Notes: generated from the sequence alone by a model not told the origin. A DNA stretch of 64,000 bases from Streptomyces sp. NBC_01454 (GCF_036227565.1 NZ_CP109460.1:2356001-2420000); one strand, 5' to 3'; shown: positions 24,328 to 33,412, numbered from the stretch's first letter. A program made the numbers and translations.

Positions 24328-24645
24328 ATGTCCGAACCGCAACCGCAAGCAGGGCAACGGCCGGTCCCCACCAGCGCCGAGGCGGCGCTGGAGATCGGGC
24401 GGGGGCACTTCCCCGCTGTCTGGCCGGACGGGGAGCAGCCGACGCTGCACGTCCACGAATTCGACCTCGGCTACCTGGTGTACCCGGTGTTCCCGCCCCG
24501 GACGGACCCCACCGCCTATCCGCGTGACCCGGGCGGCTCCCACATCGTGATCTCCAAGACGGACGGCGCGGTCAGCGCGCTGCCGAACTACCCGCCGGAG
24601 CAGGCCGTGGAGATGTACCGCCGCCACTTCCTGCCTGGGACGTAG
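24328..24645 (+). CDS. Small hypothetical protein (105 residues)
   Basis: A soluble, acidic 105-residue protein with a good GAGAAG ribosome site before ATG 24328 and normal codon bias. It reads MSEPQPQAGQRP at the start, then a compact domain with TLHVHEFDLGYLVY and HIVISKTDGAVSALPNYP and a C-terminus EMYRRHFLPGT. The ISKTDG...LPNYP portion loosely resembles YrhB/Imm35-like small folds, but I would not assign it. It is divergent from the transporter and convergent with the TetR gene. Confidence 0.7.
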   Translation: MSEPQPQAGQRPVPTSAEAALEIGRGHFPAVWPDGEQPTLHVHEFDLGYLVYPVFPPRTDPTAYPRDPGGSHIVISKTDGAVSALPNYPPEQAVEMYRRHFLPGT

Positions 24646-24659
24646 GGCCCGAACGGGCC

Positions 24660-24688
24660 CCGGGCGCCGCGGGTTCCGTGGCGCCCGG
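24660..24688. terminator. Convergent terminator between the small protein and TetR genes
   Basis: Perfect 9-base arms CCGGGCGCC/GGCGCCCGG around an 11-base loop, between the two facing stop codons (24645 and 24701). Confidence 0.6.
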
Positions 24689-24700
24689 CCCGACGGCCGG

Positions 24701-25318
24701 TCAGTCCCGGGGGACGGACAGCGATTCGTCGAAGAAGTCCCTGAGGTGGTCGCGTACGTCATCGCGGTCGGTGCCCGGGAGGCCGACGACGAGGTGGGTG
24801 CCGAAGCCGTCGAGAAGGGCGCGGGTGCGGGTGGCGAAGCGCTCGGCGTCGACGGGCCGGAACTCGCCCTTCGAGATGCCCTCGACGAGCAGCGCCACCA
24901 GGTCACGGTGCCAGGCGAGCTCCAGGTCGAGCTGGCGCTCACGGGTCTCGTCGTCGGCGTTCTGGGAGCGGTTCCACACCTCCAGCCACAGGGTCCAGCG
25001 CGGGTCGCGGTGGCCTTCGGGGAGGTAGAGGCCGACCAGGGCGTCGAGGCGTTCGCGGGCCGGGACGCGGCGGGCGAGGGCGGCCCGGCGCTCGGTGCCG
25101 AGCTGCTCCTCGCTCCACTGCAGGGTCTGCACCAGCAGCTCGTCCTTGGTGCCGAAGTAGTAGAGGATGTGGCCGCTGCTCATCCCCACCTCGCGGCCCA
25201 GCCCGGCCATGGTCAGCCGGTCCAGGCCCTCCGCGGCGATGGTCGCCATCGCCGCGGCCAGGACCTGTTCGCGCGGCTGGTTCAGCCGGCGCCGGGGACG
25301 GCGCGCGGGAGAGGGCAC
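24701..25318 (-). CDS. TetR-family regulator of the agmatine/urease-like cluster
   Basis: A 205-residue TetR repressor. The helix-turn-helix is at about residues 15-60 (LTMAGLGREVGMSSGHILYYF then GTKDELL). The C-terminal ligand domain is of the BetI-like type. GTG 25318 has GGAGG five bases upstream. It is the last gene of a minus-strand operon (ureAB-like, ureC-like, agmatine deiminase, tetR), 35 bases after the deiminase stop. Two related palindromes in the ureAB/permease divergent promoter are good candidates for its binding sites, making it autoregulatory through the operon promoter; this is inference. Confidence 0.88.
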   Translation of the reverse strand: MPSPARRPRRRLNQPREQVLAAAMATIAAEGLDRLTMAGLGREVGMSSGHILYYFGTKDELLVQTLQWSEEQLGTERRAALARRVPARERLDALVGLYLPEGHRDPRWTLWLEVWNRSQNADDETRERQLDLELAWHRDLVALLVEGISKGEFRPVDAERFATRTRALLDGFGTHLVVGLPGTDRDDVRDHLRDFFDESLSVPRD

Positions 25319-25353
25319 GGAGACCTCCGGGGTCGGCGGGGCGGGCCTGCGGC

Positions 25354-26394
25354 TCAGGCCCTGGGCTGCTGCTGGGTGATGCAGTGGATACCGCCACCCG
25401 CTGCGAAGATCGTACGGGCGTCCACGAGGGTCACCGTCCGGCCGGGGAAGAGCCGGCGGAAGAGCGCGGCCGCCTCCTCGTCGCGGGGGTCGTCGAAGCC
25501 GCACAGCACCACGCCATCGTTGCAGAGGTAGTGGTTGAGGTAGGAGTGGTCGACCGGCTCGCCGTCCTCCTCGATGACGGTCGGCGCCGGCACCTCGATG
25601 ACCTCCAGCCGCCGTCCCCGGGCGTCGGTCGAGGATCGCAGCAGCTTGGCGATCTCGGTGCAGATCGCGTGGTCGGGGTGGTCGGGGTCGGGCTGGGAGT
25701 GGACCAGGACGGTGCCGGGACGGGCGAAGGCGGCGACGAGGTCGACATGGCCGCGGGTGCCGAACCGCCCGTAGTCGGCGGTCAGTCCGCGCGGCAGCCA
25801 GATCGCCTTGGTGGTGCCCAGGTACGCGTGAATCTCGGCCTCGGCCTCCTCCTTCGTCCGGCCCGGGTTGCGGCCCGGGTCGAGCTGAACGGTCTCGGTG
25901 AGCAGGACGGTCCCCGCACCGTCGACGTGGAGGCCGCCGCCCTCGTTGACCAGCGAGCTGGCGTAGCGGCGGGCGCCGGCCAGCCCGCAGACCTGCCCGG
26001 CGATCTTCTCGTCGTGGTCCCAGCGGGCCCATTCCTGGGCGCCCCAGCCGTTGAACACCCAGTCGGTCGCGGCGAGTTGCCCCGTGCCGTCGGTGAGGAA
26101 GGTGGGGCCGATGTCGCGCATCCAGGCGTCGTTGAGGGGGCGTTCGACGAGCTCGATGTCCGCGCCGAGGAGTGCCCGGGCGCCCTCGGACTGTCCCGGG
26201 CCGGCGACGACGGTGACCGGCTCGAAGCGGCGCACGGCGCGGGCGACGGCGGCCCAGGCCCGCCGGGCCCGGGCCAGCCCCTCCCCGCCCTCCTCGCCGA
26301 AGGTGACGTTGGGGCCGGGCCAGGCCATCCAGGTGCGCTCGTGCGGGGCCCACTCGGGGGGCATCCGGAAACCGTCGGCGGAAGGGGTGTTCAT
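25354..26394 (-). CDS. Agmatine deiminase family protein
   Basis: A 346-residue member of the agmatine deiminase/peptidylarginine deiminase-like family, which hydrolyses agmatine to N-carbamoylputrescine and ammonia. Conserved segments are MPPEWAPHERTWMAWP at the N-terminus, DAWMRDIGPTF (substrate Asp), GHVDLVAAF (catalytic His) and the C-terminal GGGIHCITQQQPRA with the nucleophilic Cys near 338. ATG 26394 has GAGGAC five bases upstream. It follows the ureC-like gene by 85 bases that contain a 14-bp tandem repeat. Operon context suggests use of guanidino or urea-type compounds as nitrogen source. Confidence 0.88.
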   Translation of the reverse strand: MNTPSADGFRMPPEWAPHERTWMAWPGPNVTFGEEGGEGLARARRAWAAVARAVRRFEPVTVVAGPGQSEGARALLGADIELVERPLNDAWMRDIGPTFLTDGTGQLAATDWVFNGWGAQEWARWDHDEKIAGQVCGLAGARRYASSLVNEGGGLHVDGAGTVLLTETVQLDPGRNPGRTKEEAEAEIHAYLGTTKAIWLPRGLTADYGRFGTRGHVDLVAAFARPGTVLVHSQPDPDHPDHAICTEIAKLLRSSTDARGRRLEVIEVPAPTVIEEDGEPVDHSYLNHYLCNDGVVLCGFDDPRDEEAAALFRRLFPGRTVTLVDARTIFAAGGGIHCITQQQPRA

Positions 26395-26436
26395 GCGGGG
26401 TCCTCGGGGTCGGTAACGGGGTGACGGGCGGGCCGG

Positions 26437-26486
26437 TTCACAGGGACGTGTGCACGGGGACGTGTTCACAGGGACGTGTTCACAGG
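26437..26486. repeat. 14-bp tandem repeat overlapping the ureC-like 3' end
   Basis: The unit TTCACAGGGACGTG occurs three times in tandem (the second copy is TGCACGGGGACGTG), plus a partial fourth copy that contains the ureC-like stop codon at 26480-26482. Confidence 0.8.
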
Positions 26487-28192
26487 AAGTAGAGGCGGGA
26501 CAGCGAGACGGTGTCGGCCGGCTCCGAGCGCATCGGGTCGCCGTCGAGGGTGACCAGGCCGCTGCCCCCGTCGACCTGCACCTGACCGACCCGGGAGTTG
26601 TGGACGAGGTTGCCGGGGCCGATGCCGCGGGTGCCGCGGACGGCGACCCGGCGGCGGCGGGTGGGCATCCCGTCACCGCCCTGTTCGGCCGCGGCGCGGG
26701 CGACGAAGGCCACGGAGATCTCCGCCGGGGTCGCGCCGTACGCCCCGAACTGCGGCCCCAGCACCAGGGGTTCACAGGTGTCGGTGGCGGCGTTCGGGTC
26801 GCCGGTGACCCCGTAGGCGGGGAACCCTGACTTCAGCACCAGCTGCGGCTTGGCACCGAAGAACTGCGGCTTCCACAGCACGAGGTCGGCCATCTTGCCG
26901 ACCTCGATCGACCCGATCTCGTGCGCGAGACCGTGGGCGAGGGCGGGGTTGATGGTGAGCTTGGCGACGTAGCGCAGCACCCGCGCGTTGTCGTCGTGCG
27001 GGCCGTCCCCGGCCTCCCCGTTCCGGGGAAGAAGGGGCCCCAGCTCGGCCTTCATCTTGCCGGCCATCGCGAAGGTGCGCCGGACCGTCTCGCCCGCGCG
27101 GCCCATGCCCTGGGCGTCGGAGGAGGTGATGCCGATCGCCCCGAGGTCGTGCAGCACGTCCTCGGCGCCCATCGTGCCGGCCCGGATCCGGTCGCGGGCC
27201 ATGGCGGCGTCACCCGGCAGATCGGTCTTCAGGTCGTGGACCGAGACGATCATGCCGTAGTGCTCGGCGACCGCGTCCCGTCCGAAGGGCAGGGTGGGGT
27301 TGGTGGAGGAGCCGATGACGTTCGGGACGCCGGCCATCTTCAGGACGTTGGGGACGTGGCCGCCGCCGCAGCCCTCGATGTGGAAGGCGTGGATGGTGCG
27401 GCCGTCCAGGACGCGCAGGGTGTCCTCGACGGAGAGGCATTCGTTGAGGCCGTCGCTGTGCAGCGCGACCTGGACGTCATGGTCCTCGGCGACGCGCAGC
27501 GCGGTGTCCAGGGCGCGGGCGTGCGCCCCCATGTCCTCGTGCACCTTGAAGCCACAGGCACCGCCCTCGGCGAGCGCCTCGACCAGCGGGGCCTCCCCCG
27601 AGGAGGAACCGCGGCCCAGGAAGCCGATGTTGACCGGCCAGGCGTCGAAGGCGCCGAAGGCATGGCCCAGCGCCCAGGGCGAGTTGACGCCGACGCCCCA
27701 CACCGGGCCGAATTCCTGGCCGATGATCGTGGTCACGCCGGAGGCCAGGGAGGCCTCCATGACGCGCGGCGAGAGCAGATGGACATGGGTGTCGACGGCA
27801 CCCGCGGTAGCGATCATGCCCTCGCCGGAGACGATCGAGGTACCGGTGCCGACGACGACATCGACGCCGTCGAGGGTGTCGGGGTTGCCGGCCCGGCCGA
27901 TCGCGTGGATGCGGCCCTCGCGGATGCCGACGGACACCTTGCGGATGCCCTGCACCGCGTCGATGACCAGCACGTTGCTGATCACCACATCGCAGGTCTC
28001 GCGGACCGCGGCGGCCTTGAGGTGCAGCCCGTCGCGGGCGGTCTTGCCGAAGCCGGCCAGGAACTCGTCGCCGGGCTTCTGGGCGTCGGACTCGACCCGG
28101 ACGACCAGGCCCGAGTCGCCGAGGACGACCCGGTCACCGGCCCGCGGGCCGTGCACCGACGCGTACTCGTGGGGATCGATGCCGCCCGTCAT
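26480..28192 (-). CDS. ureC: Urease alpha subunit-like protein, divergent form
   Basis: 570 residues, matching urease alpha, the nickel amidohydrolase that splits urea to ammonia and carbamate. Metal and catalytic residues are kept: HVH in DTHVHLLSP, the carbamylated Lys in CGFKVHEDMG, His in ALHSDGLNE and in HIEGCGGGH, and Asp in SSDAQGMGR. The mobile flap differs from classical ureases: the usual C-H-H-L is V-H-D-L, so the flap Cys is Val while the general-acid His remains. The start ATG 28192 overlaps the upstream ureAB-like stop by four bases (ATGA). No ureD/E/F/G accessory genes occur in the window, so nickel loading would have to come from elsewhere, or the substrate may not be urea. 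Confidence 0.88.
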   Translation of the reverse strand: MTGGIDPHEYASVHGPRAGDRVVLGDSGLVVRVESDAQKPGDEFLAGFGKTARDGLHLKAAAVRETCDVVISNVLVIDAVQGIRKVSVGIREGRIHAIGRAGNPDTLDGVDVVVGTGTSIVSGEGMIATAGAVDTHVHLLSPRVMEASLASGVTTIIGQEFGPVWGVGVNSPWALGHAFGAFDAWPVNIGFLGRGSSSGEAPLVEALAEGGACGFKVHEDMGAHARALDTALRVAEDHDVQVALHSDGLNECLSVEDTLRVLDGRTIHAFHIEGCGGGHVPNVLKMAGVPNVIGSSTNPTLPFGRDAVAEHYGMIVSVHDLKTDLPGDAAMARDRIRAGTMGAEDVLHDLGAIGITSSDAQGMGRAGETVRRTFAMAGKMKAELGPLLPRNGEAGDGPHDDNARVLRYVAKLTINPALAHGLAHEIGSIEVGKMADLVLWKPQFFGAKPQLVLKSGFPAYGVTGDPNAATDTCEPLVLGPQFGAYGATPAEISVAFVARAAAEQGGDGMPTRRRRVAVRGTRGIGPGNLVHNSRVGQVQVDGGSGLVTLDGDPMRSEPADTVSLSRLYFL

Positions 28193-28893
28193 GCCCGCTC
28201 CTCCGCTCCCAGGTAGCCGCAGGCGGCGGCCCGCCGCAGCGCTTCCGTCTTCGCGCCCGGCGCGTCCAGCGGGCCGTCCACCAGGCCGGCGAAGCCGATC
28301 GCGATCCGGTCGCCGCCGATCGGGACCAGCCCGACCTCCTCGGCGCCGCCGGGGTCGAACCGCACCGACGAGCCGGCCGGGACGCACAGCCGCATGCCGT
28401 ACGCGGCCGCGCGGTCGAAGGCCAGCCGGGGGTTGACCTCGAAGAAGTGGAAGTGCGAGGTGACGCTGATGGGCACCGTCGCGGTGTTGCGCACGGTCAG
28501 CACCACCTCGGGCGCCGGCCCCCGGCCGGCCGGGCCGGGCAGCACCGCACCGGGCGCGGACGCCGCGTCGCCACGGCCGGACGCGGGCCCGGCCCCGATC
28601 GGGTCGCCGACCACCGCGAGCCGGGATCCGTCGTCGAAGACGGCTTCGACGTGCACCTCGGTGACGACCTCGGCCACGCCCGGCAGCACATCGTCCGGGC
28701 CGAGCACGCCGCGGGCGGCCTCGATGGCCTGCGCGAGGCGGCGCCCGTCCCGCGCCGCCTCGCAGACGGTGTCCGCGATCAGCGCGGTCGCCTCGGGCAC
28801 ATTCAGCCGCAGTCCGCGGGCCCGGCGGGTCCGGGCCAGTTCGGCCGCGCCGAAGAGCAGCAGCCGATCGCGTTCCGTCGGAGTCAACCGCAT
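28189..28893 (-). CDS. ureAB: Fused urease gamma-beta subunit-like protein
   Basis: 234 residues. Residues 1-100 match urease gamma (MRLTPTERDRLLLF, ARGLRLNVPEATALI, and EVHVEAVFDDGSRL). After an Ala/Gly/Pro linker, residues about 125-210 match urease beta (VRNTATVPISVTSHFHFFEVN, then LAFDRAAAYGMRL and GSSVRFDPG). Fused gamma-beta subunits are known in some ureases. ATG 28893 has GGAGG upstream. It is the first gene of the operon and is translationally coupled to the alpha-like gene. The diverged linker and partner suggest a second, specialised urease rather than the main housekeeping one. Confidence 0.88.
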   Translation of the reverse strand: MRLTPTERDRLLLFGAAELARTRRARGLRLNVPEATALIADTVCEAARDGRRLAQAIEAARGVLGPDDVLPGVAEVVTEVHVEAVFDDGSRLAVVGDPIGAGPASGRGDAASAPGAVLPGPAGRGPAPEVVLTVRNTATVPISVTSHFHFFEVNPRLAFDRAAAYGMRLCVPAGSSVRFDPGGAEEVGLVPIGGDRIAIGFAGLVDGPLDAPGAKTEALRRAAACGYLGAEERA

Positions 28894-28912
28894 CCCGTCA
28901 CACCTCCCGGTT

Positions 28913-28933
28913 GGTTAGAGCGCCACTCTAACC
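28913..28933. promoter_or_regulatory. Palindrome 1 in the ureAB/permease divergent promoter
   Basis: Perfect arms GGTTAGAG and CTCTAACC separated by CGCCA, 20 bases before the ureAB-like start. It shares the core TAGAGCGNCNCTCTA with palindrome 2; a likely TetR operator. Confidence 0.65.
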
Positions 28934-29014
28934 ATGAAATTCGCGCCGGGGAAAGCATTGACCGCGGGCAAGTGGGTGAGCGACATTGGGCGCTATTCCC
29001 GCGACGCGAGGCGC

Positions 29015-29029
29015 TAGAGCGACGCTCTA
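29015..29029. promoter_or_regulatory. Palindrome 2 in the ureAB/permease divergent promoter
   Basis: TAGAGCGACGCTCTA, a 15-bp palindrome of the same form as palindrome 1 (TAGAGCGCCACTCTA), 141 bases upstream of the permease start. The pairing suggests that one regulator controls both directions. Confidence 0.65.
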
Positions 29030-29169
29030 AATGACCTCGCCGCCCGCGGCGCCCGGTGCGCGCGGCACTGCCGTCCTGCGGACGCGGAGCACGGAGCACC
29101 GCGCCCACCGAACGGCGGCCACAGCGGCACCGCTCACCTACTGTTGTCCGGCCTCTCAGGGGAGCCCTC

Positions 29170-30624
29170 ATGCCGATCGAACAACGCGGAGTCGACACCG
29201 TCCCGGACGAGGAACGCACCAGCGGCCCCCGTGATCTCGTCTCGATCCTGCTCGGGTCGAACCTCGCCCTCGGTGTGGTGATCTTCGGCTGGCTCCCGGT
29301 CTCCTTCGGGCTCGGCTTCTGGCCCTCGGTGACGTCCCTGGTGGCCGGCACCGTCGCCGGCACCCTGCTGACCGCCCCGCTCGCCCTGGTCTCGCTGCGC
29401 AGCGCCACCAACCTGTCCACCAGCAGCGGCGCTCACTTCGGGGTGCGCGGCCGCCTCATCGGCTCGGTCATCGGTCTGCTGCTGTCGCTCGGCTACACCG
29501 CGCTGACGCTGTGGGTCGGCGGGGACGCGGTCGTCGGCGTGCTGCACCGGCTCGTCGGACTGCCGGCCGGCGGCGCGGCCTACGCCGTGGTCTACGCCCT
29601 GCTGGCCGGCGCCACCACCCTCGGCGCGGTCTACGGCTACCGGGTGCTGCTGCGGCTGAGCAAGGTGCTCGCCCTGGGCCTGACCGTGCTGCTGGCCGTC
29701 GGCATCGTCGCGTACGCCGGCACCTTCACCACCGCGCCGCCGCACGGCAGTTCGTACCTGCTGGGCGGCTTCTGGCAGACCTGGCTGCTGGCCGCCGTCT
29801 CCGCGGGACTGAGCGGCCCGATCGCGTTCATCACCCTGCTCGGGGACTACAGCCGCTATATCTCCCCGCGCCGGCACAGCAGCCGGAAGGTCTTCGGCGC
29901 CACCTGTCTGGGGCTGGTGGTGGGTCTGCTGGTGCCGCAGCTGTTCGGTACGTTCACCGCGCTCGCCGTGGGCGCGGGCACCGACTACGCGGGCCCGCTG
30001 GTGGCCGGCGCCCCCTTCTGGTACCTGGCGTTCCTGCTGCTCAACGCCTCGGCGGGCTCGGTCGGCAACGCCGGTCTGATGCTCTACAGCATGGGCCTGG
30101 ACCTGGACGCGATCCTGCCGCGCGCCACCCGCACCCGGGCCACCTCGGTCGTCGCCGTGGTCTCGACCGTGCTGGTCTACGCCGGTCACTTCCTGTGGGC
30201 CGCGCAGGACGCGATGACCTCGTTCGTGCTGCTGATGACGGCCGTCGGCACGCCCTGGGCGGTGATCACCGTGATCGGCTTCGTCCGCTGCCGCGGCGCC
30301 TACGACCCGGAGTCCCTCCAGGTCTACAACCGCGGCACCCGCGGCGGCGTGTACTGGTACCGGGCGGGCTGGCACGTCCGGGCCGGCGCCGCCTGGGCGC
30401 TGGGCTCGGTGGTCGGCGTGCTGGGCGTGGACACGCCGTTCTACCAGGGGCCGCTGCTGCCCCTGACCGGCGGCATCGACCTCAGCTTCCTGCTCGCGGC
30501 GGCCGTGGGCGGGCTCGCCTACCTGGCCCTCACCGCCCGCGAGCCGCGCCCGGCCACCGCGGCGGCCACCCGGGCGCCCGCCGCCCCGGCCGCCGCGGCG
30601 CACGCCCCCGCGGAGGCCGGCTGA
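29170..30624 (+). CDS. NCS1-family nucleobase/allantoin-type permease
   Basis: A 484-residue inner-membrane cation symporter of the NCS1 (CodB/cytosine permease-like) family with about 12 hydrophobic segments. Typical features are the N-terminal SILLGSNLALGVVIFGWLP segment, the SGAHFGVRG loop and FITLLGDYSRYISP in the middle. It probably imports a nitrogenous heterocycle or ureide for the divergent urease/deiminase operon. ATG 29170 follows GGGGAG. The C-terminus ends in an Ala/Pro-rich cytoplasmic tail. The substrate is not determinable by eye; the palindrome pair upstream ties it to the same regulator. Confidence 0.88.
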   Translation: MPIEQRGVDTVPDEERTSGPRDLVSILLGSNLALGVVIFGWLPVSFGLGFWPSVTSLVAGTVAGTLLTAPLALVSLRSATNLSTSSGAHFGVRGRLIGSVIGLLLSLGYTALTLWVGGDAVVGVLHRLVGLPAGGAAYAVVYALLAGATTLGAVYGYRVLLRLSKVLALGLTVLLAVGIVAYAGTFTTAPPHGSSYLLGGFWQTWLLAAVSAGLSGPIAFITLLGDYSRYISPRRHSSRKVFGATCLGLVVGLLVPQLFGTFTALAVGAGTDYAGPLVAGAPFWYLAFLLLNASAGSVGNAGLMLYSMGLDLDAILPRATRTRATSVVAVVSTVLVYAGHFLWAAQDAMTSFVLLMTAVGTPWAVITVIGFVRCRGAYDPESLQVYNRGTRGGVYWYRAGWHVRAGAAWALGSVVGVLGVDTPFYQGPLLPLTGGIDLSFLLAAAVGGLAYLALTAREPRPATAAATRAPAAPAAAAHAPAEAG

Positions 30625-30696
30625 GCGGGCCCAGCCGGGCAAAAGGCCGCAAACCCCCCGGCCCCGGAGGGGCGGGAGGCCGCGACCCGGTCCGGA

Positions 30697-31803
30697 TCAG
30701 CCCAGGGGGTGCATCCAGCCGTGCGTGTCCTTTGCGACGCCGCGCTGGATGTCCAGGAGCGCCTCGCGCAGCCTGAGGGTGACCTTGCCGGGCTCACCGT
30801 CGGACTGGGTCCACTCCCCGCCCGCGCTCTTGACCGTGCCGACCGGGGTGATCACCGCGGCGGTGCCGCAGGCGAAGACCTCGGTGAGGGTGCCGTTCTC
30901 GGTGTCGGCCTTCCACTGGCCGATGGAGATCCGGGCCTCTTCCGAGGCGTAGCCGAGATCGCAGGCGACGGACAGCAGCGAGTCACGGGTGATACCGGCG
31001 AGGAGGGAGCCGGTCAGCGTGGGCGTGACGATCTTGACGCTGCCCGCGGAGGCGTCCTCGTACACGAAGTACAGGTTCATCCCGCCGAGCTCCTCGACCC
31101 ACGTGTGCTCCACGGCGTCGAGGTAGGCGACCTGGTCACAGCCCTGGGCGGCGGCCTCGGCCTGCGCCAGCAGCGAGGCGGCGTAGTTGCCGCCGGTCTT
31201 GGCGTCACCCATACCGCCGGGGACGGCCCGCACCCGGTTCTCGGACAGCCAGATGGAGACCGGCTGGACGCCGCCGGGGAAGTAGGCACCGGCCGGCGAG
31301 GCGATCACCACGAAGAGGTACTCGTTGGCCGGCTTCACGCCGAGGCCGACCTCGGTCGCGATCATGAACGGGCGCAGGTAGAGCGACTCCTCGCCGCCGT
31401 GCGCGGGCACCCAGTCCTTGTCCTGCCCCACGAGCGCGTCGCACGCCTCGATGAAGGTCTCGACGGGCAGCTCCGGCATGGCCAGCCGGCGCGCGGAGGC
31501 CTGGAAGCGCCGGGCGTTGGCATCGGGGCGGAAGCTGGCGACGGAGCCGTCGGGCTGCCGGTAGGCCTTGAGGCCCTCGAAGATCTCCTGCGCGTAGTGC
31601 AGGACATTGGTCGCCGGGTCGAGCGAGAGCGGTCCGTAGGGCACGAGCTGGCCGTCGTGCCAGCCGCGGCCCTCGGTCCACTTGACCGTCACCATGTGGT
31701 CGGTGAAGTGGCGGCCGAAGCCGGGGGCGGCCAGGATCTGCTCCCGCTCCGCGTCGGACAGCGGATGCGAGGAGGGCTTGAGCTCGATCGTGGGCGTCGT
31801 CAT
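30697..31803 (-). CDS. ilvE: Branched-chain amino acid aminotransferase
   Basis: A 368-residue class IV PLP enzyme that transaminates the 2-oxo acids of Ile, Leu and Val. Features: [18 protein letters not shown], the PLP-site region [19 protein letters not shown] with its Lys, [11 protein letters not shown], and the phosphate-binding [12 protein letters not shown]. The start ATG 31803 has AAGGAC upstream. It lies apart from leuB on the same strand with a 357-base gap, so it is probably separately transcribed. Confidence 0.94.
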   Translation of the reverse strand: MTTPTIELKPSSHPLSDAEREQILAAPGFGRHFTDHMVTVKWTEGRGWHDGQLVPYGPLSLDPATNVLHYAQEIFEGLKAYRQPDGSVASFRPDANARRFQASARRLAMPELPVETFIEACDALVGQDKDWVPAHGGEESLYLRPFMIATEVGLGVKPANEYLFVVIASPAGAYFPGGVQPVSIWLSENRVRAVPGGMGDAKTGGNYAASLLAQAEAAAQGCDQVAYLDAVEHTWVEELGGMNLYFVYEDASAGSVKIVTPTLTGSLLAGITRDSLLSVACDLGYASEEARISIGQWKADTENGTLTEVFACGTAAVITPVGTVKSAGGEWTQSDGEPGKVTLRLREALLDIQRGVAKDTHGWMHPLG

Positions 31804-32160
31804 GAGTGCATGTCCTTCACTGCGTGTTCCGATACCGCTCGTCACCGGCCCAACCCTCCGGCCGGGGGGTGAGGGGGTCGGCCCCCACCATGCGGCACCG
31901 GTGCGGTTTGTACGGCCGCGCTCACGGCAGTTCTTGAACGTACCGGTCGTGCTGGGGACGTCCGAGTTCTCGCGGGCGGCGATGCCACGTCCGATTATCG
32001 CTCGTGGCCCCCGGCCGCCGGAACCGTGTGCGCGCTCCGGGTCCGATGGTCGCACCCCGCCGGGCCGCGGCGCGGAGCGGGTCACGACGTACAGCGCCGG
32101 ACCTGGACGTGTCCGTCCCGGCCCGGCGCTGTCGGCGGTGCGTGTGCGCTGCTGCGGGCC
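31804..32160. other. 357-bp spacer between leuB and ilvE
   Basis: No gene is supported. Perfect 10-base arms ACAGCGCCGG/CCGGCGCTGT at 32091-32132, with a 22-base loop, may end leuB transcription. I looked for an ilvE leader peptide rich in Ile, Leu or Val and found none. Confidence 0.4.
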
Positions 32161-33201
32161 TCAGCCCGCTACTCGCGCGGCGAGGGCGTCGCCGGTCTCC
32201 TCGGTGCTGCGCGGCGCGTCGCCGCGGGCCTGAAGATCGGCCACGACGGCCTCCTCGATGCGGGCGGCCTGCGGCGCGTAGCCGAGGTGGCGCAGCAGCA
32301 GGGCCACCGAGAGGACGGTCGCCGTCGGGTCGGCCTTGCCGGTGCCCGCGATGTCGGGGGCGGAGCCGTGCACCGGCTCGAACATCGAGGGGAACTCGCC
32401 GGTCGGGTTGATGTTCCCGGAGGCGGCCAGGCCGATACCGCCGGTGACGGCCGCGGCGAGGTCGGTGAGGATGTCGCCGAAGAGGTTGTCGGTGACGATC
32501 ACGTCGAACCGCTCGGGCTGGGTGACGAAGAAGATCGTCGCGGCGTCGACATGCAGGTAGTCCGTGGTGACCTCGGGGTACTCCCGGCCGACCTTGTCGA
32601 AGATGTTCTTCCACATGTGGCCCGCGTACACCAGCACGTTGTTCTTGTGCACCAGCGTCAGCTTCTTGCGGGGGCGGGCGTTGGCCCGCTCGTACGCGTC
32701 GCGGACCACGCGCTCCACGCCGTAGGCGGTGTTGAGGCTGACCTCGGTGGCGACCTCGGCGGGGGTGCCGGTGCGCAGCGAGCCGCCGTTGCCGGTGTAC
32801 GGGCCCTCGGTCCCCTCGCGCACCACCACGAAGTCGATGTCGGGGCGGCCGGCGAGCGGGGTGGAGGTGTTCGGGAAGAGCTTCGACGGGCGCAGGTTCA
32901 CGAAGTGGTCGAAGGCGAAGCGGAGCTTGAGCAGCAGCCCGCGCTCCAGCACACCGGAGGGCACGGACGGGTCACCGATCGCACCGAGCAGGATCGCGTC
33001 GTGCTGCTTGAGCGACTCCAGCTCCTCGTCCGGCAGGGTCTCACCGGTCGCATGCCATCGCCGGGCACCGAGGTCGTACTCCTTGGTTTCCAGCTTGACG
33101 TCCTGCGGGAGGACCGCGGTCAGGACCTTCAGGCCCTGGGCCACGACTTCCTGGCCGATACCGTCACCGGGGATCACTGCGAGGCGAATGCTGCGAGACA
33201 T
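32161..33201 (-). CDS. leuB: 3-isopropylmalate dehydrogenase
   Basis: A 346-residue NAD-dependent decarboxylating dehydrogenase of leucine synthesis. It has [10 protein letters not shown] at the N-terminus, the substrate loop [17 protein letters not shown], the catalytic Lys and Asp regions ([21 protein letters not shown]), and the NAD-site [17 protein letters not shown] 33201 matches the family start. Immediately upstream an imperfect inverted repeat CGTAACGTCCG...CGGACATACG (33238-33263) sits in the promoter region. It is followed by a long-arm hairpin at 32091-32132. Confidence 0.94.
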   Translation of the reverse strand: MSRSIRLAVIPGDGIGQEVVAQGLKVLTAVLPQDVKLETKEYDLGARRWHATGETLPDEELESLKQHDAILLGAIGDPSVPSGVLERGLLLKLRFAFDHFVNLRPSKLFPNTSTPLAGRPDIDFVVVREGTEGPYTGNGGSLRTGTPAEVATEVSLNTAYGVERVVRDAYERANARPRKKLTLVHKNNVLVYAGHMWKNIFDKVGREYPEVTTDYLHVDAATIFFVTQPERFDVIVTDNLFGDILTDLAAAVTGGIGLAASGNINPTGEFPSMFEPVHGSAPDIAGTGKADPTATVLSVALLLRHLGYAPQAARIEEAVVADLQARGDAPRSTEETGDALAARVAG

Positions 33202-33379
33202 GCTGCGGACCCTACTCGTCCGTCCCATTGTTTGACACGTAACGTCCGCCATACGGACATACGAGCCGCCGGCCGACCGCCCGCGCCGTACCTCCACAGG
33301 TGACCCCCGGTCAGAACCCGTCTTCCCTCTGCACGCCGGCGAGGGCCCGCTCACGGTGAGCCGCCCCGCTTCGCGCAGG

Positions 33380-33408
33380 CAGGGGCGCCCGGGATCCGGG
33401 CGCCCCTG
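33380..33408 (-). terminator. Terminator after the microprotein pair
   Basis: Perfect 13-base arms CAGGGGCGCCCGG/CCGGGCGCCCCTG with a three-base loop, starting five bases beyond the 35-residue frame's stop. Confidence 0.7.
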
Positions 33409-33412
33409 AGGG

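Noticed and set aside
31804-31920. Possible ilvE leader peptide (ATG at about 31892 on the minus strand)
   Set aside because: The 24-codon frame has no cluster of Ile, Leu or Val codons and no terminator with T-run follows.
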